A stretch of DNA of 11,561 bases, from contig CANRLY010000050.1 in the NCBI GenBank assembly GCA_947631585.1, positions 1 through 11,561 on the forward strand. Reading direction: 5' to 3'. Origin of the DNA: an uncultured Clostridia bacterium. GTDB lineage: Bacteria; Bacillota; Clostridia; Oscillospirales; Ruminococcaceae. Position numbers and translations under genes: made by a program. Below are positions 1-6,585 of this stretch, piece by piece; the first letter of the stretch is position 1, and each line of letters starts with the position of its first letter. Below the pieces are notes generated by a model. That model was not told the origin of the DNA. It saw only the letters and a list, made by a program, of their open reading frames with translations, and ran no database searches.

Positions 1-30
1 GCAGAACATATATAGCAAAATTTTGATTTA

Positions 31-294
31 TTTGCTGTAGCTGGTTTCCTTTTGGGGTAAATCCTTATGAAGAATAGTTTTTTCTCCATGCTCCTTTCCA
101 AAGACTTCTATATTGTTTTTGACAAGGGGTAATTAACCATAAATAACACACAAAAAGTACGAATTTTCGCTGTTTTTCAAAAACAAATTACCCCTCTCCA
201 AAAACAACATAAAAGTTTTAGTGATGGGGGTAACTCTTCCTACGGAAGATGGGGGAGGACCCTTTTTCAAAAGGGTCTCCCCCATCAGCAAAAC
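31..294. repeat. Intergenic palindromic repeat, copy A
   Basis: This is a non-coding, AT-rich imperfect palindrome. The inner arms at about 98-134 and 188-225 are inverted copies of each other, both ending in the AGGGGTAATT/AATTACCCCT motif, around a loop of about 50 bases. On the right follow a small perfect hairpin, TCTTCC-TAC-GGAAGA (235-249), and a GC-rich hairpin, GGGGGAGGACCC/GGGTCTCCCCC (248-286). The ends resemble inverted repeats: TTTGCTG at 31-37 and CAGCAAAAC at 286-294. The right half (about 188-285) is nearly identical to copy C at 10812-10910. The repeat ends 10 bases from the lysS stop and may help end lysS transcription, although no T-run follows the hairpin on the minus strand. 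The left boundary is approximate; positions 1-30 are AT-rich with nothing else recognisable. Confidence 0.8.
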
Positions 295-303
295 TCAGCT
301 ATG

Positions 304-1866
304 TCAGTTCAGGGATTTCATCGTCGGGAATAAAAGCACGTCTCTGATGGCAGGGGAGTTTGTCAACAGCATAACTAACCTGTCAATGCCGTAACCAATG
401 CCGCCTGTGGGGGGCATACCTGTCTCTAGCGCACGCATGAAATCCTCGTCAATGCGGTTGGCTTCTTCGTCTCCGGCGGCAAGCAACGCCTCCTGCGCCT
501 TGAACCGCTCGCGCTGGTCTATAGGGTCGTTCAGCTCCGAATAGGCGTTGCACATCTCCCAGCCGTTTATATAAAGCTCAAACCTTTCGACCTTTTCGGG
601 GTCGTTGGGCTTTTTCTTGGTAAGCGGCGATATCTCTATCGGGTGATCCATTATAAACGTTGGCTGCAAGAGATGCTCTTCGGCAAATTCTTCAAAGAAA
701 AGATTCAGAATATCGCCCTTTTTGTGCCGCTCCTCGTACTCAATGTGATGCTCGTCTGCAACCGACCTTGCCTGCTCCAAAGTTTCTATCTCGTCAAAAT
801 CCACGCCGGAATACTTCTTCACTGCTTCGACCATTGTGAGCCTTTCAAACGGCTTGCCGAAGTCTATTTCCAGCTCTCCGTACTTGACTGTATCACTGCC
901 GCAGACCTCTTTCGCTAAATACCTGAACATATTTTCCGTAAGCTCCATCATGCCGTGGTAGTCCGTGTACGCCTGGTATAACTCCATAAGCGTGAATTCG
1001 GGATTGTGACGGGCGTCTACACCCTCGTTGCGGAAAACCCTGCCTATCTCGTAAACTTTTTCAAGCCCTCCGACTATCAAACGCTTCAAGTAAAGCTCTA
1101 AGGAAATGCGCAGCTTCACGTCCTCACTAAGAGCGTTGTAATGGGTCTCAAACGGCCTTGCAGCCGCACCGCCGGCATTGTCTACCAGTATGGGAGTCTC
1201 CACTTCCATAAACCCTAAACCGTCCAGATACCGCCTTATGCAGGAAATTATCTTTGAACGCTTCCTGAAAGTGTCCGCTACCTCAGGATTGCAGATGAGG
1301 TCGGTGTAACGCTGCCTGTAACGTGCGTCCTGATCTTTCAGACCGTGCCACTTTTCGGGCAGCGGCAACAAAGACTTGGATAAAAGGGTCAGCTTCTGCG
1401 CATGAAGAGATATCTCCCCTCTCCTCGTGCGGAAAATATACCCCTCAACGCCGATGATGTCGCCGATGTCCCACTTCTTGAAATCCGCAAACTCACTTTC
1501 GCCAATGTCGTTCATTCTGACGTAGACCTGTATCCTGCCGCTTCCGTCCAGAAGATCTATGAAGTTGGCTTTGCCCATGTCCCTGCGTGACATTATCCTG
1601 CCGGCTAAAGCGACCGCCTGCCGGCTGCTCTCCAGAGCAGACTTCAAAGCTTCCTCGTCCTCCGGGAACTTCTCTTTCAGCTCCGCTTCCAGGAGGCTGT
1701 ACGCCTCCTTAGCCGCTGCGCTGCTCGCACTTACGTCAAACTTGGTGATGATAAAAGGGTCTTTGCCGGAAGCTCTCAGCTCATCAAGCTTTTCAAGCCT
1801 TATCTTCTTTAGAATGTTTATGTCCTCAGCCTCTTCCGGCTGACTTGTGATAACTTCTTCGCTCAT
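304..1866 (-). CDS. lysS: Lysyl-tRNA synthetase, class II
   Basis: Cytoplasmic enzyme that charges tRNA-Lys with lysine using ATP. The 520-residue product is complete and collinear with bacterial class II LysRS. An N-terminal OB-fold anticodon-binding domain spans about residues 84-165 (VALAGRIMSRR onward). The class II catalytic core follows: motif 1 around FMEVETPIL (219-227), the GGAAARPF segment (232-239), motif 2 around RVFRNEGVDARHNPEF (276-291) and motif 3 GGIGYGIDRLVML (488-500). It is somewhat longer than the usual roughly 500 residues because of an extra Glu/Lys-rich helical segment at about residues 45-82, before the OB fold. The ATG at 1866 is preceded by an AGGCAGG-like weak ribosome binding site. 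It lies 20 bases downstream of greA on the same strand and is probably cotranscribed with it. The stop is followed after 10 bases by repeat copy A rather than a classical terminator. Confidence 0.97.
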   Translation of the reverse strand: MSEEVITSQPEEAEDINILKKIRLEKLDELRASGKDPFIITKFDVSASSAAAKEAYSLLEAELKEKFPEDEEALKSALESSRQAVALAGRIMSRRDMGKANFIDLLDGSGRIQVYVRMNDIGESEFADFKKWDIGDIIGVEGYIFRTRRGEISLHAQKLTLLSKSLLPLPEKWHGLKDQDARYRQRYTDLICNPEVADTFRKRSKIISCIRRYLDGLGFMEVETPILVDNAGGAAARPFETHYNALSEDVKLRISLELYLKRLIVGGLEKVYEIGRVFRNEGVDARHNPEFTLMELYQAYTDYHGMMELTENMFRYLAKEVCGSDTVKYGELEIDFGKPFERLTMVEAVKKYSGVDFDEIETLEQARSVADEHHIEYEERHKKGDILNLFFEEFAEEHLLQPTFIMDHPIEISPLTKKKPNDPEKVERFELYINGWEMCNAYSELNDPIDQRERFKAQEALLAAGDEEANRIDEDFMRALETGMPPTGGIGYGIDRLVMLLTNSPAIRDVLLFPTMKSLN

Positions 1867-1886
1867 TTTGCGACCTGCCTTTTCTG

Positions 1887-2366
1887 TTACTTAGTGATCT
1901 CCATTATCTCGAACCTCAGAGTTCCCACCGGGGCTTCAACTTCGATTATGTCCCCGACTTTTTTTCTGATGGCGGCTTTGCCGATGGGGGACTCGTCAGA
2001 GATCTTGCCGTTTTCAGCGTCCGACTCTGTGGAACCTACTATGGTAAGGGTCTCGATGGTGTCCAGTTCCAGATCTTTCAGCCTGATGATAGAACCTACG
2101 CTCACCTCATGAGTGGTGATGTCGTCGTCATCAACGATAACGGCGTTGTTCAGGAAATTCTCCAGCTCGTTTATCCTGGACTCCAGTATCGCCTGTTCGT
2201 TTTTAGCCTCGTCGTATTCGGCGTTTTCCGAAAGGTCGCCGTAAGCTCTTGCTTCTTTCAGCTTCTGGGCAACTTCGCTTCTTCTCACTGTAACGAGATA
2301 ATCTCTTTCTTCCTCCAGCTTTTTGTAGCCTGCCTTTGAAACGGTGTTGGTTCTCATGTTTGCCAT
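1887..2366 (-). CDS. greA: Transcription elongation factor GreA
   Basis: GreA enters the secondary channel of stalled RNA polymerase and stimulates cleavage of backtracked RNA. The 159-residue product has the usual family length and two-domain layout. Residues about 10-75 form the N-terminal coiled coil, whose tip carries the conserved acidic GDLSENAEYDEAK segment (residues 43-55). Residues about 85-159 form the FKBP-like C-terminal domain with the SDESPIGKA signature (123-131) and a terminal RFEIMEITK strand. The ATG at 2366 is chosen because a good AAAAGGAGTG ribosome binding site lies just upstream; an internal ATG at codon 4 is less well placed. It is the first gene of a greA-lysS unit, a pairing known in many Firmicutes, driven by the promoter at 2430-2458. 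Confidence 0.97.
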   Translation of the reverse strand: MANMRTNTVSKAGYKKLEEERDYLVTVRRSEVAQKLKEARAYGDLSENAEYDEAKNEQAILESRINELENFLNNAVIVDDDDITTHEVSVGSIIRLKDLELDTIETLTIVGSTESDAENGKISDESPIGKAAIRKKVGDIIEVEAPVGTLRFEIMEITK

Positions 2367-2429
2367 AAAGACACTCCTTTTTTGTTATGGGGAGAGACCT
2401 CCCTGTAGTAATTTTCAAATACATAATCA

Positions 2430-2458
2430 ATTATAGCACGATTCCGACTGCTCGTCAA
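2430..2458 (-). promoter_or_regulatory. Sigma-A-type promoter of greA-lysS
   Basis: On the minus strand TTGACG (2453-2458) and TATAAT (2430-2435) are separated by 17 bases, close to the housekeeping consensus. Transcription would start near 2423, giving a leader of about 57 bases before the greA ATG. The leader contains a small GGGAG-GTCT-CTCCC hairpin near 2390-2405, between promoter and ribosome binding site. No terminator-like T-run follows it, so attenuation is not supported. Confidence 0.88.
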
Positions 2459-2502
2459 GCAAAAACGATCACAAATCATTTCAGCTGCTGTTCGTATTCT
2501 TG

Positions 2503-2526
2503 CTTGCCGGACCTCCGTCCGGCAAG
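2503..2526. repeat. Perfect 10-bp hairpin upstream of greA promoter
   Basis: CTTGCCGGAC (2503-2512) and GTCCGGCAAG (2517-2526) are perfect inverted repeats with a CTCC loop. On the plus strand it is followed by only TTT and then C-rich sequence, so it is a poor intrinsic terminator. It lies about 45 bases upstream of the greA -35 box, near the left edge of the phage cassette. Function unknown. Confidence 0.6.
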
Positions 2527-2553
2527 TTTCCCCGCCCACCCGCCCCCTCAAGT

Positions 2554-2593
2554 GCCTGCCGCCTCTCTCCTTAACAAGGAAGAGACGGCAGGC
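2554..2593. repeat. GC-rich hairpin left of the phage cassette
   Basis: GCCTGCCG (2554-2561) pairs with CGGCAGGC (2586-2593), and the stem continues inward through CTCT/AGAG and CCTT/AAGG with single mismatches or bulges. There is no T-run on either side, so a standard terminator is not supported. It may be a structured leader, a remnant terminator of a lost gene or a site at the prophage edge. Confidence 0.55.
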
Positions 2594-2814
2594 GTAATTG
2601 TTCGCAGAACGCACAAAAGTTGCATTACGAAATTAGAGGAAGTTACAATTTTTGATTTAACAAAAAACTTTTTTGTTCATAGTTGCATCAAACCGTGCAA
2701 CTTTTGGGGGGTTTTAGCCTGTATATGAGAGGACTTGTTCCGCACGGCAGCCACTCTCGAATAAGCCGGCGAGGTCAGCGCCGGCAAAGTCAGACAAAAG
2801 AAAGGACGATATCT
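2594..2814. other. Non-coding leader upstream of phage cassette, with AGTTGCA motifs
   Basis: No convincing gene is seen here. The stretch contains AGTTGCA at 2618-2624 and 2681-2687 and its inverse TGCAACT at 2696-2702. The last two form a 7-bp inverted repeat with an 8-base gap; the first and third extend to an 11-bp inverted repeat (2614-2624 and 2696-2706). It also holds a perfect AT palindrome, AACAAAAAA-C-TTTTTTGTT (2659-2677), and a GC hairpin, GCCGGCG/CGCCGGC (2765-2785). These could be regulator sites controlling the plus-strand operon, but no confident promoter could be placed. The in-frame ATGs at 2683 and 2725 lack ribosome binding sites and the encoded residues look random, so I treat them as upstream of the true terS start. 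Confidence 0.5.
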
Positions 2815-3315
2815 ATTACAGAACAAAATGAAAGGAAACACCTGTTCGCAATGCTCTGCGCCGCAGGGAAGTCCCCGAAAGAAGCCGCCATAGGCGCAGG
2901 ATTCCCCCCGGAGACCGCCGAAGCGGACGGACTGAAGCTGCTAGGCCTCCGTTCCACTAAAAAGCTTGTCCGCCGGTTTGCGCAAAACGGCATCACCGCC
3001 GAGGAAAAAGTCAGAGCAGGTCTGGACAGATTGGCGTTCGGGGAAGTGAACGACGTTATGGAAGCGGTCCTGTCGGAGGACCCTCCCGGACTCCACCGCC
3101 TGCTGGCTATGAACTTCTTTAATATCTCAGAAGTCAAAAAGGTCAAGGGCGGCGGACTGGAAGTCAAATTCTTCGACCGCCAGAAAGCTATGGAAAAACT
3201 TCTGGAACTCTACGACAGCTGTGAAAGATCAGACGCCGCTAAGGAATTTTTCTCAGGCTTGTCACGGGAGGCTGACGACCCCGATGAGCAAAACTCAGAC
3301 CCCCCTGAAACTTAA
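2815..3315 (+). CDS. terS: Phage terminase small subunit (putative ATT start)
   Basis: Small terminase subunits recognise phage DNA and hand it to the large subunit for packaging. From 2815 the product has 166 residues. An N-terminal helix-turn-helix-like region spans about residues 6-50 (LFAMLCAAGKSPKEAAIGAGFP in outline, resembling the ATQAAIRAGY type of small terminases). A middle GLDRLAFGEVNDV segment and the C-terminal KGGGLEVKFFDRQKAMEKL region (111-129) resemble terminase small subunits of clostridial phages. The gene lies directly upstream of the large terminase and overlaps it by 32 bases. Start choice is uncertain: the best ribosome binding site, AAAGGA at 2801-2806, is 8 bases before an ATT codon at 2815, whereas the next in-frame ATG at 2851 would cut into the DNA-binding region. 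ATGs at 2683 and 2725 add residues without family character. Confidence 0.8.
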   Translation: MTEQNERKHLFAMLCAAGKSPKEAAIGAGFPPETAEADGLKLLGLRSTKKLVRRFAQNGITAEEKVRAGLDRLAFGEVNDVMEAVLSEDPPGLHRLLAMNFFNISEVKKVKGGGLEVKFFDRQKAMEKLLELYDSCERSDAAKEFFSGLSREADDPDEQNSDPPET

Positions 3316-4588
3316 AAACTTCTCACCAAAACAGCGTAAGGCAATGCTCTGGTGGGCGGATAAAAACTGCCGGGATAAGTACGGCTGTATCGCCCACGGA
3401 GCAGTCCGCAGCGGAAAAACTTTCGCTATGTCCCTGGGATTCATATTCTGGGCAATGAGCAGCTTCTCCGGCAAAAACTTCGCCGTCTGCGGCAAAACTA
3501 TCCGCTCAGTGAGAAGAAACCTGGTCCAGCCGCTGCTAAGCGCTCTGGGGGGATTTGATTTCATCACCGTGAAAGACCGCCCCTCCTTAAACTGCTTCGA
3601 CCTGTCCTGTATGGGCAGAACTAACCGCTTCTACCTGTTCGGCGGAAAGGACGAGTCCTCTGCGGCTCTTATCCAAGGTGTAACACTTGCAGGTCTTCTC
3701 GTAGATGAGACCGCACTGATGCCTCGCTCTTTCGTGGAACAAGCGACCGCCCGATGCTCCGTAGCAGGAGCTAAACTCTGGTTCAACTGTAACCCCGAAA
3801 GCCCTTTCCACTGGTTCAAGGAAGAGTGGATAGATAAGGCGGAAGAAAAAAACCTCTGCGTTTTCCACTTCGAGCTGGACGATAACCCCTCCCTCTCCCA
3901 AAAGGTCAAAGACCGCTACCGCTCTCTTTATACCGGGGCATTCTACAGAAGATTCATTCTGGGGGAATGGTCGGCGGCAGAGGGGCTTGTCTACCCTATG
4001 TTCTCAAGGGAGCTGCACTGCTTCTCACAGCTCCCCGAAAAATTCAGCAGGTTCGTGATGTCCGTGGACTACGGCACTGTGAACCCTACTTCCGCCGGAC
4101 TGTGGGGCAAAAGCGGCGAGACCTGGTATAGAGTAGCCGAGTATTACTACGATTCAAAAAAAGAGGGCAAACTCCGTACCGATGAGGAGCATTACGCAGC
4201 GGTGAGAGAACTTTCCCATAAAGCCGAGACCCTTGGCGGCAAGGTCTCCGCAGTGGTCTGCGACCCGTCGGCGGCAAGTTTTATGGAATGTATCAGACGC
4301 CACGGCGAACTTCACGCAGTCAAAGCCCACAACGACGTGCTCAGCGGCATAAGACGTGTATCGGACGCCCTCTTGTCAGGCAGTATAAAAATAAACCAAA
4401 GCTGTGCGGACTGCCTGAGAGAGTTCGCCCTTTACCGATGGGACGAAAAGTCGTCCGGCGACTGCCCCATCAAGGAAAACGACCACGCTATGGACGATAT
4501 CAGGTACTTTGCCGGAAAGTTCCTCACCGTCCGCAGCAAAAGCACAGCCTGCGCCGTCTCAGTGGGCAGAGACGGCAGGGCAAACTAA
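3284..4588 (+). CDS. terL: Phage terminase large subunit
   Basis: The large terminase is the ATPase motor that pumps phage DNA into the prohead and the nuclease that cuts it. With the start at 3284 the product has 434 residues, usual for the family. The N-terminal ATPase shows Walker A GAVRSGKT (39-46), Walker B LAGLLVDE ending in Asp141-Glu142, and the coupling segment LWFNCNPESPFHWF (165-178). The C-terminal RNase H-like nuclease shows the expected acidic residues in SVDYGTVNPTSAG (Asp262), VVCDPSA (Asp327) and DHAMDDIRYF (Asp404/405). All key motifs are intact. The ATG at 3284 follows GGGAGG (3266-3271) with 12-base spacing and overlaps the end of terS, suggesting translational coupling; the frame is open upstream to an ATG at 3221 that would add 21 residues unlike the family. 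Confidence 0.95.
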   Translation: MSKTQTPLKLKNFSPKQRKAMLWWADKNCRDKYGCIAHGAVRSGKTFAMSLGFIFWAMSSFSGKNFAVCGKTIRSVRRNLVQPLLSALGGFDFITVKDRPSLNCFDLSCMGRTNRFYLFGGKDESSAALIQGVTLAGLLVDETALMPRSFVEQATARCSVAGAKLWFNCNPESPFHWFKEEWIDKAEEKNLCVFHFELDDNPSLSQKVKDRYRSLYTGAFYRRFILGEWSAAEGLVYPMFSRELHCFSQLPEKFSRFVMSVDYGTVNPTSAGLWGKSGETWYRVAEYYYDSKKEGKLRTDEEHYAAVRELSHKAETLGGKVSAVVCDPSAASFMECIRRHGELHAVKAHNDVLSGIRRVSDALLSGSIKINQSCADCLREFALYRWDEKSSGDCPIKENDHAMDDIRYFAGKFLTVRSKSTACAVSVGRDGRAN

Positions 4589-4614
4589 TTTCACACGAAA
4601 GGAGCTACACTTAT

Positions 4615-5352
4615 ATGAGACCCTTTTTCAACAGGAAAAAGCCCTCCTCGACCGGCAAGGAACGCACCGCCGTTATCTGTCCCGAAAGACAAAGCGGCAG
4701 CTTTTTCAGGCTGGAGGGAACAGAGGATATCTGCGAAAGGGAACTTTACGAACAGCTCAGACGCAGACTTCCGGTGGTGGACGCCGCCATCGGCAAGATA
4801 ATCCGCCTGACCGGAGGCTTTAAGGTCGCCTGCGAGGACGAAAAGCTCCAGAAACAGCTGGAACAGTTCTGCGCCTGCGTGCCGGTGGGATTGGCGTCAG
4901 TTTCTCTGGGAAGCTTCCTGGAGGAATACCTGGACAGCCTGCTCACCTATGGCAAAGCGGTGGGGGAGATCCTCATAAACGACCGTACCGGCGATATAGT
5001 CGGACTGTGTACCGCAGACCCGTCAGTTTTTCACGTCAGGGAGGGTGTCACCCCTGCCGAAAGAGTGTATTACTGCCGCCTGCCTGACGGCACAGAGAAG
5101 ATCATGCCCCACCCGGAAAGGATACTGTTCACAGCCCTTGGCGCAACTCCCACCCACCCGGAGGGAGTCTCCATACTCAGGGGAGTCCCTGCGCTGGCGG
5201 AGATACTTGAAAAGATCTACCGCTGCGTGGGAAAGAACTTCGAGAGGGTGGGAAACGTCAGGTATGCCGTTATCAGTAAGCCCGACCCGGAAGAAGGCCC
5301 CGACAGTTCCGAGGAAAAAGCCCTTGCTATCGCCAAAGAGTGGACCAGATAA
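4615..5352 (+). CDS. Phage portal protein, N-terminal fragment (gene disrupted)
   Basis: The portal is the dodecameric ring at one capsid vertex through which DNA is packaged and to which the tail attaches. This fragment has 245 residues and starts at an ATG with GGAG at 4601-4604, 10 bases upstream. Its position after terL and before the protease, and its residues (for example LPVVDAAIGKIIRLTGGF at 52-69, then a PHPERILFTALGATPTHPEG region at 165-184), fit the N-terminal and clip parts of a portal. The frame ends at TAA (5350-5352) immediately after KEWTR, where homologous portals would be expected to continue. The remainder follows in the -1 frame from 5340, so the gene appears interrupted by a small deletion or frameshift. 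The exact portal subfamily is not clear to me. Confidence 0.85.
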   Translation: MRPFFNRKKPSSTGKERTAVICPERQSGSFFRLEGTEDICERELYEQLRRRLPVVDAAIGKIIRLTGGFKVACEDEKLQKQLEQFCACVPVGLASVSLGSFLEEYLDSLLTYGKAVGEILINDRTGDIVGLCTADPSVFHVREGVTPAERVYYCRLPDGTEKIMPHPERILFTALGATPTHPEGVSILRGVPALAEILEKIYRCVGKNFERVGNVRYAVISKPDPEEGPDSSEEKALAIAKEWTR

Positions 5353-5741
5353 TCGACACGCAAGTACCGGTGCGGCAGCTTCTGGAACAGATACTTTCCA
5401 AGCTGTCCATACCGCCGTTCCTGCTGGGGCTTAACTGGACCAGCACCGAGCGTATGTCATGCCAGCAGGTGGATATACTCACCTCCGAGCTGGAATATTA
5501 CCGCCGCCTGTTAGAACCGGTCATCAGGGAGATAGCAGGGCAGTTCCTGCGCACCAGAGGCTACAGCGGCATGGTGGAGATAATCTGGGACAACATCAAC
5601 CTACAGGACGAATCGGAGCTTTCCAAGGCAAGGTACTATAACGCCCAGGCGGAAGCCTTAGAGCTTGAAAACGCCCTGAAAAAACAACAGATCGCCGCTA
5701 AGCGGTCGGACAAGGAGGACAATACAGATGAACTCAGCTGA
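5340..5741 (+). CDS. Phage portal protein, C-terminal fragment (gene disrupted)
   Basis: This is a 133-residue open frame whose content continues the portal. QIIDTQVPVRQLLEQI is followed by IPPFLLGLNWTSTERMS and a helical ELEYYRRLLEPVIREI segment, typical of the portal region that follows the clip domain. It ends in a charged, Gln/Lys-rich helix. The first possible start is GTG at 5340, overlapping the end of the N-terminal fragment by 13 bases, with only a weak purine stretch (AAAGAG) upstream; reinitiation giving a two-piece portal is conceivable but unproven. The two fragments total about 378 residues, shorter than the portal sizes I would expect (above 400), so some internal residues seem lost as well as the frame. 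The end overlaps the start of the next gene by 14 bases. Confidence 0.8.
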   Translation: MDQIIDTQVPVRQLLEQILSKLSIPPFLLGLNWTSTERMSCQQVDILTSELEYYRRLLEPVIREIAGQFLRTRGYSGMVEIIWDNINLQDESELSKARYYNAQAEALELENALKKQQIAAKRSDKEDNTDELS

Positions 5742-6564
5742 TATCCTGAGCGTTCCTTACTCTCAGGAGATCATGGACAAGGTAAACAACTTTACAAGGC
5801 GCAGGCTCACCCCTGAGGAGGTGTACCTGTTCCCGCTGGTGCTTTGCGATAACGAGGTGGACAGGGACGGCGAAAGGTTCTCACTTTCCGCCCTGAACGC
5901 CCTGGCTGAAATGTTTGTGGGAAAGACCGGCATTTTCGACCATAACGCCGCCGTCTCCGGACAGACCTCCCGTATCTTCCATACGGAGGTGGAGACTCAG
6001 CCTCAGCAGCTGACTTCCGCCGGAGAGCCTTACACCTGCGTGAAAGCTCTTGCGTATATGGTGCGCTGCCCCCAGAACGAAAGCCTTATCGCCGAGATAG
6101 ACGGAGGCATAAAGAAAGAAGTCTCCATCTCCTGCTCAGTGGCAAAGAAGATATGCTCCGTCTGCGGAAAAGATAAGGACGGCTGCCCCCATCGGGCAGG
6201 GGAGAGCTACAACGGAAAGGAGTGCCACATTATCCTGGAGCAGCCCACAGACGCCTTCGAGTGGAGCTTTGTGGCTGTTCCGGCACAGAAGAACGCAGGC
6301 GTCTACAAAAGCGCCAAGCCCGATAGCGGTCTGCAAAGCCAAGTGACGGCTCTGCTTTACAACTGCGATACGGTGCTTCCCACCTGGGCGATAGAGACCC
6401 TGGTGGAGAAAATGCCCGAGCAGAAGCTTATCAAGCTGAAAGACCGCCTGCAAAAGCAGCTTGCAAAACGTGCAGAACCTCAGCTTGCCGCTGCGCTTCG
6501 CAGTTCGGCAAAAAGCAAGCCGTCCAGCTTTTCTCTGGGCGGGAAGAACAATTTTAAATTTTAA
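5728..6564 (+). CDS. Putative prohead protease / capsid maturation protein
   Basis: A 278-residue protein between portal and major capsid genes, where tailed phages encode the prohead protease, sometimes fused to a scaffold. The N-terminal two thirds match this role: DNEVDRDGERFSLSALNALAEMF is a typical opening, GIFDHN supplies a candidate catalytic His72, EVSISC supplies candidate Ser133/Ser135, and DAFEWSFVAVPAQKNAGV (175-192) is the conserved strand after the active site. Cys143, Cys146, Cys153, His155 and Cys166 form a zinc-ribbon-like insertion between these elements. The C-terminal part (about 195-278) is Lys/Gln-rich and helical and could act as a scaffold. The start at 5728 follows AAGGAGG (5712-5718) by 9 bases. 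Protease activity is inferred from position and motifs. Confidence 0.78.
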   Translation: MNSADILSVPYSQEIMDKVNNFTRRRLTPEEVYLFPLVLCDNEVDRDGERFSLSALNALAEMFVGKTGIFDHNAAVSGQTSRIFHTEVETQPQQLTSAGEPYTCVKALAYMVRCPQNESLIAEIDGGIKKEVSISCSVAKKICSVCGKDKDGCPHRAGESYNGKECHIILEQPTDAFEWSFVAVPAQKNAGVYKSAKPDSGLQSQVTALLYNCDTVLPTWAIETLVEKMPEQKLIKLKDRLQKQLAKRAEPQLAAALRSSAKSKPSSFSLGGKNNFKF

Positions 6565-6585
6565 TTAAGAAAAGGAGAATTTATT

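Noticed and set aside
2354..2614. Minus-strand open frame of 86 residues across the greA promoter
   Set aside because: It overlaps the promoter, leader and greA start, has no ribosome binding site and its residues (Arg-rich, driven by GC hairpins) look random.
2683..2814. N-terminal extension of the small terminase from ATG 2683 or 2725
   Set aside because: No ribosome binding site at either ATG, and the extra residues cover hairpins and lack any resemblance to terminase N termini.
5340..5352. Programmed -1 frameshift joining the two portal fragments
   Set aside because: The overlap contains no slippery heptamer of the X-XXY-YYZ type and no obvious downstream structure, so a mutation is the simpler explanation.
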